A stretch of 64,000 bases of DNA from a bacterium. GTDB taxonomy: Bacteria; T1Sed10-126. The DNA lies in NCBI GenBank assembly GCA_003554945.1, contig PWHN01000050.1, positions 32,066-96,065 on the forward strand, in the 5' to 3' direction. Shown here one piece after another: positions 29,433 through 38,388 of this stretch. Made by a program: the position numbers and the translations under genes. The notes under the pieces were generated by a model. The model worked only from the letters and a program-made list of their open reading frames with translations. It was not told the DNA's origin and searched no databases. Position 1 is the stretch's first letter. Each line of letters opens with the position of its first letter.

Positions 29433-29738
29433 ATGGCAACAAAAGCAAGTCAAGGCTCGACTCAAAACGGTCGCGATAGCATATCTAAACGTCTTGGCCC
29501 GAAAAAATTTGACCAGGAACTGGTTCGTGCGGGAAATATTCTTATTCGCCAGCGCGGTACCAAATACCATCCGGGTATTAATGTCGGTCGTGGCAGCGAT
29601 GACACGCTGTTTGCTAAACAGGACGGCTATGTCTTCTACAAGCGACAGGGGAACGGACGCAAAGTAGTGAGCGTGCTTTCCAAAAAAGAAATAGAACACC
29701 TGGAAAAGGTGAACAAAACGGCCAAAGCTGCCGTTTGA
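29433..29738 (+). CDS. rpmA: 50S ribosomal protein L27, without cleavable N-terminal extension
   Basis: Peptidyl-transferase-centre protein, 101 residues. Core signatures: [47 protein letters not shown]. The protein starts [10 protein letters not shown], like the E. coli form, and lacks the hydrophobic QFFA-type extension of Firmicute L27. The start is well fixed: AGGAGG lies 6 nt upstream and an in-frame TGA occurs 7 codons before the ATG. C-terminus is slightly longer than average. Confidence 0.96.
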   Translation: MATKASQGSTQNGRDSISKRLGPKKFDQELVRAGNILIRQRGTKYHPGINVGRGSDDTLFAKQDGYVFYKRQGNGRKVVSVLSKKEIEHLEKVNKTAKAAV

Positions 29739-29809
29739 TCAGCCTCTCCCCCCGACTGCTACTGGGTTAAATCCTATTCCCCCAAAATACTGGAGTTGAA
29801 TTCTCTCCT

Positions 29810-31078
29810 ATGGCCAGACCGTTTGTTGATGAGGTTTTGCTAACGGTTCGGGGTGGTGATGGCGGTGACGGCTGCACCTCTTTTGAGCGCGAACCCCACA
29901 ACTCAAAAGCCGGACCCGACGGCGGTGACGGCGGCACCGGTGGCGACGTTATTCTCCAGGCCGTCGAACAGGTAAATACCCTTTCCCACCTTAATCAGAA
30001 AAGTCTGCTCACTGCTGAAGACGGAAGTCGCGGCGGTTCAAACCGTAAGCGAGGTGCTTCCGGTGACGATCTCACAATTAAAGTTCCCACCGGTACTTCT
30101 GTCTACAACCAAAAAAATAATAAATTGCTCGGCGAGCTGTTAGAAGATGGCCAAACTCTGAAAGTTGCCAGTGGCGGTAGCGGGGGGCGCGGCAACCGCT
30201 GCTTTCGCTCCAGCCGCAATCAAGCCCCCAGATTTCATGAATTCGGCGAAACCGGCGAAGAGAAAGATATACGTATAGAGTTGAAGCTTATCGCTGATGT
30301 TGGTATTGTGGGACTGCCCAACGCCGGCAAGTCTACGCTACTTGCCCATCTTACTAATGCTCACCCACGGGTTGCCGGACATCCCTTTACTACGATTAAT
30401 CCAAACCTTGGTGTGCTGGAAGAGGACTTTCGCCGCCTCACACTCTGTGACCTGCCCGGCCTGGTTAACGACGCTCATAAAGGAGCCGGTTTAGGCATCC
30501 AGTTCCTTCGTCACATTGACCGAACCGGTGTCCTGCTGCACCTCGTTGACATATCATCACGCACCCCGGTTGACGACTACAGGGTTGTCCGAGAAGAACT
30601 TCAAGCTTATAATCCTCAGTTGGCAGAAAAAACTGCGCTCGTGGTCTGCAATAAAATCGACCTCGTCGACTCCGGTGAAGTTGAAATTTTCGCCGAGGAT
30701 ATTGCTCCGGCTCCTGGACCGGTCATCGGCATTTCGGCACAGGAGAGAACGAACCTTGATCTTCTCCGGCAGCAGCTCTGGAAGCTGGCGGAGTCAGCTA
30801 AAACAGATGAAACCGACGACTCCAAAACAGAAGAAAAAGTAGTTCGACTTGAACAGCAGGAACCAATTAAGGTTATTCCTCACGGCGATAGATACCTGCT
30901 TAGCGGCGACCGGGTTAGCGAACTTGTTCAACGCTTCGATTTGAACAACCACGAGGCGCTCAGCTATGTGCGCAGACGATTGCTGGAGATTGGGCTTCAT
31001 AAAAAATTGGAAAAAGCCGGCTGCCGGCCGGGCGACACCGTTCAAATTGGTAACAGGGAGTTTGAATACACAGGATGA
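29810..31078 (+). CDS. obg: Ribosome-assembly GTPase Obg/CgtA
   Basis: Essential GTPase that binds the 50S subunit. 422 residues in three parts: the glycine-rich Obg fold (1-158, RGGDGGDGCTSFEREPH), the G domain with P-loop GLPNAGKS (168-175), switch region HPFTTI, DLPG (about 214) and NKID (about 281), and a C-terminal OCT domain (about 345-420) characteristic of Gram-positive Obg. ATG at 29810, with a rather distant GGAG. Its last 4 bp overlap the start of proB (ATGA). Confidence 0.96.
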   Translation: MARPFVDEVLLTVRGGDGGDGCTSFEREPHNSKAGPDGGDGGTGGDVILQAVEQVNTLSHLNQKSLLTAEDGSRGGSNRKRGASGDDLTIKVPTGTSVYNQKNNKLLGELLEDGQTLKVASGGSGGRGNRCFRSSRNQAPRFHEFGETGEEKDIRIELKLIADVGIVGLPNAGKSTLLAHLTNAHPRVAGHPFTTINPNLGVLEEDFRRLTLCDLPGLVNDAHKGAGLGIQFLRHIDRTGVLLHLVDISSRTPVDDYRVVREELQAYNPQLAEKTALVVCNKIDLVDSGEVEIFAEDIAPAPGPVIGISAQERTNLDLLRQQLWKLAESAKTDETDDSKTEEKVVRLEQQEPIKVIPHGDRYLLSGDRVSELVQRFDLNNHEALSYVRRRLLEIGLHKKLEKAGCRPGDTVQIGNREFEYTG

Positions 31079-32196
31079 AAAGAAAAGACCTAACAAAAGC
31101 AAAACGAATAGTCGTAAAAGTCGGGTCCAGCCTGCTGGACACAAATAATCCGACTATACTACGTAATCTGATATCTCAGATTAATGATTTAAGACGGCTC
31201 GAGCGCGAGGTTGTTCTCGTAAGCTCCGGTGCTATTTTTTTCGGACTCAGCACCGGCCTTTTAAACGGCGATCCGGTCACCCTGCCTCAAAAACAGGCCA
31301 CGGCTGCCGTTGGCCAGCCACTCCTGATGAATTTCTACAGTGAGCTTTTTGCCAAACACGACTTACTTACCGCCCAGGTGCTTCTCACGCAGTCCGGCAT
31401 CCATGACCGTCACTCCTATCTTAACGCATCTAACACCTTGAATACGCTCCTCGACATGGGGGTTGTCCCGGTTGTCAATGAGAACGATACCGTTGCTACT
31501 GAAGAGATTCAATTTGGTGACAACGACACCCTCTCAGTTCTGGCCAGCACCCTCTGTGATGCTGATCTGCTTATTATTTTAAGCGACGTTGAGGGGCTTT
31601 ATCCCGGCCCGCCTTCAGAACATGATTCCCCCCTGCGCCGGGTTGGCGAAATAAATGATAAAATCAAATCATTAGCCGGTCCTTCGGACCCTGACAGTTC
31701 TACTGTTGGTGGTATGATTACCAAAATAGAAGCGGCCGAAACCGCCACTTCATCCGGTATTCCCATGGTCATCGCTTCCGGATATACGGACGAAGTCCTG
31801 ACCAGGATCTACAATGGCGAGGCGGTAGGTACTTTCTTTCCCCCCTGCGACGAAGCGGAGATCATTCGCGGTCGCAAACGCTGGATTGGCTACCATCTGC
31901 TGCCCAAGGGCTACTTAAAAATAGACAGCGGTGCTGTTAAAGCACTTAAGAGCAGAGGTAAAAGTCTTCTGCCCTCCGGTGTGACGCGAGCAGTAGGCCA
32001 GTTTGAACGCGGCGATGTTGTTAAAATACTTGATGAAAGCGATAATGAATTTGCCCGGGGAATGGTTAATTACAATCAATCTGAGGTGGAGCAGTTAAAG
32101 GGATGTCAATCCTCTGAAATTTCTGATATTCTTGGGACCCATTATTACGATGAAATAATACATCGAGACAATATGGTGGTGTTTACTAATGAGTAA
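31075..32196 (+). CDS. proB: Glutamate 5-kinase with PUA domain
   Basis: First step of proline synthesis: ATP-dependent phosphorylation of glutamate. 373 residues: amino-acid kinase fold with VVKVGSSLLD at the N-terminus, VLLTQSGIHDRHSYLNASNT, VPVVNENDTVATEEIQFGDN (substrate binding) and GGMITKIEAAE, then a C-terminal PUA domain (about 280-360, GYLKIDSGAVKAL). Proline would be useful as an osmolyte in a saline habitat (inference). Overlaps obg by 4 bp and proA by 8 bp. Confidence 0.96.
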   Translation: MKRKDLTKAKRIVVKVGSSLLDTNNPTILRNLISQINDLRRLEREVVLVSSGAIFFGLSTGLLNGDPVTLPQKQATAAVGQPLLMNFYSELFAKHDLLTAQVLLTQSGIHDRHSYLNASNTLNTLLDMGVVPVVNENDTVATEEIQFGDNDTLSVLASTLCDADLLIILSDVEGLYPGPPSEHDSPLRRVGEINDKIKSLAGPSDPDSSTVGGMITKIEAAETATSSGIPMVIASGYTDEVLTRIYNGEAVGTFFPPCDEAEIIRGRKRWIGYHLLPKGYLKIDSGAVKALKSRGKSLLPSGVTRAVGQFERGDVVKILDESDNEFARGMVNYNQSEVEQLKGCQSSEISDILGTHYYDEIIHRDNMVVFTNE

Positions 32197-33454
32197 TTCC
32201 GTTAACATTCAAAAGCTGGCACAACGATCTAAACAGGCTTCCCGCGAACTGGCGGCGGCCTCGACACTTGATAAAAACGAAGTGTTGAACCGTCTTGCTC
32301 GACTGCTTGACGAAAATCGGGAGCAGATAAAAGAGGCCAATGAAAAAGACCTCGCGGCCGGCCGAGAGAACGATCTTTCCGCCGCGATGCTTGACCGGTT
32401 AATGCTCGACGATGATCGGATTGACTCCATGATCGCGGGACTAATGAAAATCATCGATCTTGAAGATCCCGTTGGAGAAATGATTGAACAGGTAAGACGA
32501 CCAAATGATTTAAAAATTGGTCGGCAGCGCGTTCCGCTGGGCGTAATCGGAATTATATACGAATCACGACCAAACGTTACCGTTGATGCCGCTGCGCTCT
32601 GTCTAAAATCTGGAAACTGCACACTGCTGCGCGGTGGTTCCGAAGCCCGCCACTCCAATTACTTGCTGGTCGATCTAATCCAGAAGGCACTGCACGATCT
32701 CTTGCCGGAAGCCGCTGTTCAAATTTTGCGCGATCAGGATCACTCCCTGGTTGATGAGATGCTCCGCCAGGATAACTTCATCGACGTCATTATCCCGCGC
32801 GGCGGTGAAGGCCTGATAAAAATGGTCGCCGAAAAATCAACCATTCCGGTGATAAAACACTATAAAGGGGTCTGTCACACTTACGTCTCGGACAGCGCCA
32901 ACCTTCAAATGGCTGAAAAGATCTGTCTCAACGCAAAAACTCAGCGCCCCGGTGTCTGCAACGCCATGGAGACCCTGATTTTACACAAGGAACTCCCCGA
33001 TAAGTTCATTCAAGGGTTGTTCCAAAAAATGGCCGAACACAACGTTGAACTACGCGCCGACAACGAACTCAGAAATCGTATTTCTGGCGGCGACTTCAAA
33101 CTTCAGCCGGTTAATGAAGACGACTGGGACGCGGAATATCTGGATTATATCCTCAGCGTCAAACAGGTTGAATCTACTGCTGAAGCAATTGACCACGTTA
33201 ACCGCCACGGTTCCAATCACTCCGATGCCATAATTACAGAAAATTACTCGGAAGCCGAAACGTTTCTGGATCAGGTCGACTCGGCTGCCGTTTATGTGAA
33301 CGCTTCGACTCGCTTTACTGACGGCGGCGAATTCGGTCTTGGAGCAGAAATTGGCATCAGCACCGAACGGCTACACGCCCGCGGGCCGATGGGTCTTCGC
33401 GAGCTAACTATTCCCAAGTATGTAATCCATGGACAGGGACAAATCCGCAGTTAA
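32189..33454 (+). CDS. proA: Gamma-glutamyl phosphate reductase
   Basis: NADPH-dependent reductase, second step of proline synthesis, aldehyde-dehydrogenase superfamily. 421 residues with the family segment PLGVIGIIYESRPNVTVDAA (about 117-136), PRGGEGLI, the catalytic Cys257 in QRPGVCNAMETL, and the C-terminal FTDGGEFGLGAEIGIST. All key motifs intact. It overlaps proB by 8 bp and nadD by 26 bp. Confidence 0.97.
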   Translation: MSNSVNIQKLAQRSKQASRELAAASTLDKNEVLNRLARLLDENREQIKEANEKDLAAGRENDLSAAMLDRLMLDDDRIDSMIAGLMKIIDLEDPVGEMIEQVRRPNDLKIGRQRVPLGVIGIIYESRPNVTVDAAALCLKSGNCTLLRGGSEARHSNYLLVDLIQKALHDLLPEAAVQILRDQDHSLVDEMLRQDNFIDVIIPRGGEGLIKMVAEKSTIPVIKHYKGVCHTYVSDSANLQMAEKICLNAKTQRPGVCNAMETLILHKELPDKFIQGLFQKMAEHNVELRADNELRNRISGGDFKLQPVNEDDWDAEYLDYILSVKQVESTAEAIDHVNRHGSNHSDAIITENYSEAETFLDQVDSAAVYVNASTRFTDGGEFGLGAEIGISTERLHARGPMGLRELTIPKYVIHGQGQIRS

Positions 33455-34052
33455 AGACCAACCCGAACTCTCCGGAGACGTCGGCGTCTTTGGCGGCATG
33501 TTCAACCCGCCCCATGTCGGCCACCTGGCTGGAGCTCAGGAGGTTGGTTTCAAGCTTAATCTTCAAAAAATTCTCTTTGTCCCCACACATCAACCGCCGC
33601 ATCGCCCTTCGCCGGCCATTTCTGCTGAACACCGCCTCGCAATGACCCGGCTTGCAGTCGCTGACAACCCTCTCTTTTCAGTATGCGAGCTGGAGTTTGA
33701 ACGGTCAGATGTCTCCTATACTTTTGATACTCTTGAGACCCTGAAAAACCGTTATCCAACGGTCCAGCTACACCTGATTATTGGCACTGATGAATTAAAT
33801 TCTTTTGACACCTGGCACCAATACGAAAAAATACTCGAACTGGCTCGGATTGTCGTTATGACCCGGCCCGGGTTCCGCCCTGATCCGCCTGAGCTTTTCT
33901 CAAAATACAGCCCCCTGCTGGTTGAAATTCCTTCCCTTGAAATAGCCTCGCGGAAAATAAGAGCAAGGGCGCGGGATAATCAACCTCTGCGTTATCTCCT
34001 CACTCCTCCTGTCGAAAAATACATTAAGGAAAAAGAACTCTACCATGAATAA
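33429..34052 (+). CDS. nadD: Nicotinate-nucleotide adenylyltransferase
   Basis: Adenylates nicotinate mononucleotide in NAD synthesis. 207 residues; Rossmann nucleotidyltransferase signature GVFGGMFNPPHVGHL (about 19-33), the family HRLAMTRLA segment, IGTDELNSFDTWHQYEKI and the C-terminal substrate loop EIASRKIRAR, where most members have ISST-IR. The ATG lies 26 bp inside proA; the first 15 residues are not conserved, but no better in-frame start was seen. The obg-proBA-nadD-yqeK-rsfS order is typical of Firmicutes. Confidence 0.93.
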   Translation: MDRDKSAVKDQPELSGDVGVFGGMFNPPHVGHLAGAQEVGFKLNLQKILFVPTHQPPHRPSPAISAEHRLAMTRLAVADNPLFSVCELEFERSDVSYTFDTLETLKNRYPTVQLHLIIGTDELNSFDTWHQYEKILELARIVVMTRPGFRPDPPELFSKYSPLLVEIPSLEIASRKIRARARDNQPLRYLLTPPVEKYIKEKELYHE

Positions 34053-34653
34053 AATAGCGCTGAAACAAAACGTCCTCAGGTCACTCGACTCTGATTATCT
34101 GCGCTGGGCCCGCGAGCTAATGAGCGAAAATCGCTGGTCCCACACACTTGGTGTACTCAACAACATAGACCGGCTGCTTGACTCTTATGCTCAACTGGAT
34201 CCTTTTAGAGAACAACTGCTACTGGCCGGGCTCTTGCACGACGTCGGCAAAGATTTGCCCTTGAATCAACAGAAGCAACTGGCAGGTCAACTTCAAAACG
34301 GGCTCGATGAAATTGAACAGCAGCTTCCTGCTATCTGGCACGGACCGGCCGCCGCACGACTTGTTCTTTCAGAGTTTAATCTCAAGACGGCGGACCCGCT
34401 CATCGAGGCCATAGCTTTACACTCAACCGGGGCAAGCACTAAACATACCATCTGTGACGCCCTTGTTGTTGCCGATTTTTCCGCGCCGGACCGGGATTTT
34501 TCTGAAGCCGGTCAAATACGTGATAAAATTTCTAAACTTCCTTTCAACCGGCTGGTTCACGAAACAATACGTTACAAACTCCTGGAATGTCTCGATAATT
34601 TTAAACTGATTCATCCCCGTTCACTGGAGGCTTACAACCGGCTATGCGAATAA
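34045..34653 (+). CDS. yqeK: YqeK-family HD-domain phosphohydrolase
   Basis: Predicted dinucleoside tetraphosphate (Ap4A) hydrolase, Firmicute YqeK type. 202 residues with the HD set: His33 (RWSHTLGV), His65-Asp66 (GLLHDVGKD), WHG near residue 98, ALHSTG and VVADFSAPDR. The metal-binding His and Asp pattern is complete. It overlaps nadD by 8 bp and the next gene by 10 bp, the same neighbourhood as in Bacillus (nadD-yqeK-rsfS). Confidence 0.9.
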   Translation: MNKIALKQNVLRSLDSDYLRWARELMSENRWSHTLGVLNNIDRLLDSYAQLDPFREQLLLAGLLHDVGKDLPLNQQKQLAGQLQNGLDEIEQQLPAIWHGPAAARLVLSEFNLKTADPLIEAIALHSTGASTKHTICDALVVADFSAPDRDFSEAGQIRDKISKLPFNRLVHETIRYKLLECLDNFKLIHPRSLEAYNRLCE

Positions 34654-35783
34654 CTAACCTTCTTGCCCTGGTGATTGGTGGATTTCTGATCCTCGGAGCA
34701 TTCGCTCTCTATTTTTTCCCGGAACAGCCGCTTGAACTCGAAGAAAAACCAGAATTTGTTCTCAGGCAGCTTGAAGAAGAACAGCGTGTGACCGGCTCTA
34801 TAATTCACAGCGCTAACGGCCGTTTGGGCCACCTCTATCTACTCGGTTATGAGCCGATGACCGAGAAGCTCAGTCTGATATTTCTGCATCACGAAAACAA
34901 AATTTTCTCTTCCGTTTACGCCGACGATATCAGTCTCGGCGAGTTATACAATAACCTGGACCGGGAAACTTTTCTCGAAGAGATAGCTTACTTTTTTGAA
35001 ATTGAGCTGCACTTCTGGCTTTACAGCTCACCGGAATCCCTACGCCGATTTACCGACACCCTGGGCGGGGTCTCCCTCTCCGACCCGCTACAAGGCGAGA
35101 TTACCGGTGAGGATCGCTGGTTGGACGGTGAGATGCTGCTTGAATTTCTCAACTCCGATGAGCTACTTCAACTTGGGACCGATGCACTGCGTGCCCGGCA
35201 TAAGGCATTTTTAATCGCTCTCAGTCAGGAACTGCAGGAAAAAAGCTATCTCCTGGAAGACGACCAGCTTTATTCACAACTTGAGCAACTGGTCACCTCC
35301 AACCTCAGTGCCCAAGAATTTCGCAAAGCCGGCAAGCTACTGGCCAACATCCGCCGGAACAACCTGCGGGTCTTGCACCCGTTTCCGGGACAGCCGATTG
35401 CAGATGAAAAAGTTGACGTGGAAATTGTCCGGCGCATGCTACCACGGCCTTTGAGACACGAAATTGAGCTGGCACAGCCGCGTGAATTAATTGAGGTCCA
35501 GGTCCTTAACGGCGTTGGTGAACCGGGACTGGCCGGCCGCGTTCGCGACTATCTGCGAAATTACGACTTTGTGGATGTGGTTGAAACAGATAACGCCGAC
35601 CACACTGACTATGAAACGTCTCTATTCATTGACCGAGGCGATCATCCCCAGTCTGCTTATCGGCTTAATGAAATATTTGGTTTTGGTGAACTACAGCTTG
35701 ATCCCTCCACACGAGCGCTTGTTGATGTTACACTTGTAGTTGGTGAAGATATGCTGGAATATCTGGATGAGGTTGAGGAATAG
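34644..35783 (+). CDS. Membrane-anchored protein with LytR C-terminal domain and degenerate LCP-like region
   Basis: 379 residues. One N-terminal membrane helix (about 5-26) then an extracytoplasmic part. The C-terminal ~95 residues match the LytR_C domain (IEVQVLNGVGEPGLAGRVRD and VDVTLVVGEDM). The middle region (about 50-260) has the position and rough pattern of a LytR-CpsA-Psr domain, for example VYADDISLGELYNNL and FTDTLGGVSL, but the pyrophosphate-binding arginines and aspartates are not obvious. Between yqeK and rsfS Firmicutes often encode such a protein. Enzymatic activity is doubtful. Confidence 0.75.
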   Translation: MRITNLLALVIGGFLILGAFALYFFPEQPLELEEKPEFVLRQLEEEQRVTGSIIHSANGRLGHLYLLGYEPMTEKLSLIFLHHENKIFSSVYADDISLGELYNNLDRETFLEEIAYFFEIELHFWLYSSPESLRRFTDTLGGVSLSDPLQGEITGEDRWLDGEMLLEFLNSDELLQLGTDALRARHKAFLIALSQELQEKSYLLEDDQLYSQLEQLVTSNLSAQEFRKAGKLLANIRRNNLRVLHPFPGQPIADEKVDVEIVRRMLPRPLRHEIELAQPRELIEVQVLNGVGEPGLAGRVRDYLRNYDFVDVVETDNADHTDYETSLFIDRGDHPQSAYRLNEIFGFGELQLDPSTRALVDVTLVVGEDMLEYLDEVEE

Positions 35784-35812
35784 CCTGATTTATTAACCCG
35801 GTGTTTATACTT

Positions 35813-36166
35813 ATGAGTGCAGATCTTGTTGAACATATTGTTAAAATTTTAGACGACAATAAGGCCGAAGAAATTACTGTCCTTGAGGTTACAGATCAGA
35901 TTGGTCTTACCGACTACTTTGTCATTGCCAGCGGCCAGTCACTTCCCCATTTGAATTTTTTAAACCGGGAAGTTAAAAAACAAATTAAAGATGAACAGGA
36001 CAAACAACCGCTGGCAAGGGAAGGTAGTGCCGACGGCGGCTGGTTAATCACTGATTACGGTACCGTTATAGTCCATCTTTTTCTACCGAAAACGCGAAGG
36101 TATTATAATCTTGAAGGGCTCTGGGCGGACGCGCCAGAATTAGAGCCTAAATTTCTTAAATCGTGA
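35813..36166 (+). CDS. rsfS: Ribosomal silencing factor RsfS
   Basis: Binds L14 and blocks subunit joining. About 117 residues from the ATG at 35813, with the family landmarks VTDQIGLTDYFVIASGQS, GSADGGWLITDYGTVIVHLF and RRYYNLEGLWADAPE. An in-frame GTG at 35801 would add four residues, but only the ATG has a GGTG at suitable distance. Eleven bases separate it from hpt. Confidence 0.95.
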   Translation: MSADLVEHIVKILDDNKAEEITVLEVTDQIGLTDYFVIASGQSLPHLNFLNREVKKQIKDEQDKQPLAREGSADGGWLITDYGTVIVHLFLPKTRRYYNLEGLWADAPELEPKFLKS

Positions 36167-36176
36167 GGGTTGCTCA

Positions 36177-36725
36177 ATGGAATTTCAGGATGAGTTTGAA
36201 CAAATTCTTCTCACTGAAGAAGAAATAAATCAAAAGGTTAAGTCTCTCGGTGTTCAACTAACTGAAGATTACCGGGATAAAAACCCCCTTCTCGTCGGCG
36301 TTTTACGAGGCTGTGTAACTTTTATGGCCGACTTAATGCGGGAAATTGAGGTCCCGGTTGAGCTGGATTTTCTTTCCGTCGCCAGCTACGGCCAGTCCGC
36401 TTTCACAAGCGGTGTTGTCCGCGTCCTGAAAGATCTGAGCGAAGATGTCGACGGTCGACACGTAATCCTGATTGAGGATATAGTTGACTCCGGCCTCACG
36501 CTTAACTATCTAATTAACTACTTAAACGGACGCAACCCCGCATCAATCGCCACCTGTGTTCTACTTGATAAACCTTACCGCCGCGAAGTTGACGTAAAAG
36601 CTGACTATGTCGGTTTTGAGGTTCCCGATAAATTTCTCGTCGGTTACGGACTCGACTACGCTCAAAAATATCGTAACTTACCCTATGTTGCTACTCTGAA
36701 AGATAATGCTATCGAGGAGGAATAA
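36177..36725 (+). CDS. hpt: Hypoxanthine phosphoribosyltransferase
   Basis: Purine salvage enzyme converting hypoxanthine or guanine and PRPP to IMP or GMP. 182 residues. The PRPP-binding motif VILIEDIVDSGLTL occupies residues 96-109; LVGVLRGCVTFMADLMR and the flexible-loop SVASYG segment are also present, with VGYGLDYAQKYRNLPYV at the C-terminus, all typical of bacterial Hpt. It is 2 bp upstream of the Lrp-type regulator. Confidence 0.95.
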   Translation: MEFQDEFEQILLTEEEINQKVKSLGVQLTEDYRDKNPLLVGVLRGCVTFMADLMREIEVPVELDFLSVASYGQSAFTSGVVRVLKDLSEDVDGRHVILIEDIVDSGLTLNYLINYLNGRNPASIATCVLLDKPYRREVDVKADYVGFEVPDKFLVGYGLDYAQKYRNLPYVATLKDNAIEEE

Positions 36726-36727
36726 CC

Positions 36728-37213
36728 GTGGACAAACTGCTTGAACTTCTTGAAGAAAACGGCCGCCTTCCGGTCAAAGAACTGGCCGCCGCCCTTGAAA
36801 TGTCGGAGGAGGAAATACGTGAAAAAATTCAGGATTATGAGAAAAATGGTGTTATCAAAGGATACCGTGCAGTTATTAACAGACGCAACCTCCCGGAACC
36901 ACCGGACTCGGTTACCGGACTGATTGAAGTTGACATAGCACCACAACCTGACACCGGATTTGACGAGATAGCCCGTGAAATATACGACCATCCCGAAGTC
37001 AAAGCCTGCTACCTCTGCTCCGGTGACTACGATCTACTTGTGCGCATAGAAGCCGAAAACCTCAATGAAATCGCCGAGTTTGTCTCCCGCGAGCTGGCCC
37101 CGTTAAAAAACGTCCATAAAACTGAATCCCACTTTATGCTGAAAACTTATAAAGAAGCCGGGGTTAACTTCGAAGCACCTTCCCAGGACCGCCGCCTCTC
37201 GATCTCGCCATGA
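36728..37213 (+). CDS. Lrp/AsnC-family transcriptional regulator (AlaR-like)
   Basis: 161 residues. N-terminal winged helix (about 1-52, KELAAALEMSEEEIREKI, YEKNGVIKGYRAVIN) and a C-terminal RAM/AsnC ligand domain (about 64-145, HPEVKACYLCSGDYDLLVRIE). GTG start with GAGGAGG 7 nt upstream. Its stop overlaps the start of a class I aminotransferase gene by 4 bp; the same regulator-transaminase pair is seen as alaR-alaT in Bacillus, so an amino-acid-responsive control of that gene is likely. Confidence 0.9.
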   Translation: MDKLLELLEENGRLPVKELAAALEMSEEEIREKIQDYEKNGVIKGYRAVINRRNLPEPPDSVTGLIEVDIAPQPDTGFDEIAREIYDHPEVKACYLCSGDYDLLVRIEAENLNEIAEFVSRELAPLKNVHKTESHFMLKTYKEAGVNFEAPSQDRRLSISP

Positions 37214-38388
37214 TTGAAATATCCGATACGGTAGCTTCACTGAAACCCTCCGGCATACGGGAATTTTTTGACCTGGTAATGGGTATGGATGACGTTATTT
37301 CACTCGGCGTCGGCGAACCGGATTTCGCCACTCCCTGGCACATACGCGAGGCCGCCATTCAATCGATCGAGGACGGTTTTACCAACTACACTTCAAACAA
37401 GGGAATGACCGAACTCCGTAACGCTCTCTCCGAACACCTGGACAGCGAACACAACCTCAACTACGACCCTGAAGACGAAATACTTATCACTACCGGCGTT
37501 AGCGAGGGTATGGATATCGCCATGCGTGCTCTGCTCAATCCCGGTGACGAAGTTATTATCCCCACCCCTTGTTACGTCTCCTACCTTCCCACTGCTAAAA
37601 TGGCCGGCGGTAAAGTTAAGATTCTGAATACTGCTAAAAATGATTTTAAAATCGACCACAACCAACTGGAAGAACTGATCAGTCCCAGGACAAAACTGCT
37701 TGTCCTCAACTACCCCTCCAATCCGACCGGGGTTACCTACGGTAAACAGGAACTTGATAAAATTGCTGAACTTGTTCGTAAACATGAACTGATTGTTATT
37801 TCAGACGAAATTTACGGTCACCTTACCTATAATCACGAACACTACCCTTTCCCCACTCTTGAATCCATGCGGGAGCAGACCATCTTCCTCAACGGATACT
37901 CCAAGAGCTGTGCAATGACCGGTATGCGTATCGCCTACGCCGCCGCCCCCCCAAAAATAATCGCCGCCATGAACAAAATTCATCAGTATACTATGCTATG
38001 TGCACCAACCACTTCTCAATTCGCTGCCGTCGAGGCCACACGGCACGGTGCTGACGCTATAAAAGAGATGAAAGGAGAATACGAGCGGCGGCGGAACCTG
38101 GTTCACAACCGTCTTAACGAAATGGGATTAGACTGTCCCCTACCGGAAGGTGCTTTCTATGCCTTCCCCTCAGTTAAAAAAACCGGGTTTGAGCCGGAAG
38201 ACTTTTGTCGTAAACTGCTGGCCGAGCATAGCGTTGCCGCTGTCCCCGGCGACGCTTTCGGCCCCGGCGGCGAGACTCACATCCGCATCTCTTACGCAAC
38301 CGGATTTCAGAAGCTGCGCGAGGCTCTCTCGCGCATGGAAGAATTTGTCAATGAACACAGCGCTCATACTGCTGGCTCGACAGGCTGA
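37210..38388 (+). CDS. Pyridoxal-phosphate aminotransferase, class I/II (alanine/aromatic type)
   Basis: 392 residues. PLP enzyme with SLGVGEPDFATPWHIREA near the N-terminus, NYPSNPTGVTY (NPTG at 171-174), VISDEIYGHL carrying the pyridine-nitrogen Asp, and GYSKSCAMTGMRIAY with the Schiff-base Lys232; the C-terminal HIRISYA arginine binds the substrate carboxylate. Closest subgroup by motif and by the Lrp-type neighbour is AlaT/AspC-like; substrate cannot be fixed from sequence. Overlaps the next gene by 38 bp. Confidence 0.92.
   Translation: MIEISDTVASLKPSGIREFFDLVMGMDDVISLGVGEPDFATPWHIREAAIQSIEDGFTNYTSNKGMTELRNALSEHLDSEHNLNYDPEDEILITTGVSEGMDIAMRALLNPGDEVIIPTPCYVSYLPTAKMAGGKVKILNTAKNDFKIDHNQLEELISPRTKLLVLNYPSNPTGVTYGKQELDKIAELVRKHELIVISDEIYGHLTYNHEHYPFPTLESMREQTIFLNGYSKSCAMTGMRIAYAAAPPKIIAAMNKIHQYTMLCAPTTSQFAAVEATRHGADAIKEMKGEYERRRNLVHNRLNEMGLDCPLPEGAFYAFPSVKKTGFEPEDFCRKLLAEHSVAAVPGDAFGPGGETHIRISYATGFQKLREALSRMEEFVNEHSAHTAGSTG

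Noticed and set aside
38150-38350. N-terminal extension of the nucleosidase-like protein
   Set aside because: In-frame upstream codons lie within the aminotransferase gene and give a Ser/Pro/Leu-rich shadow sequence; the ATG at 38351 is better.
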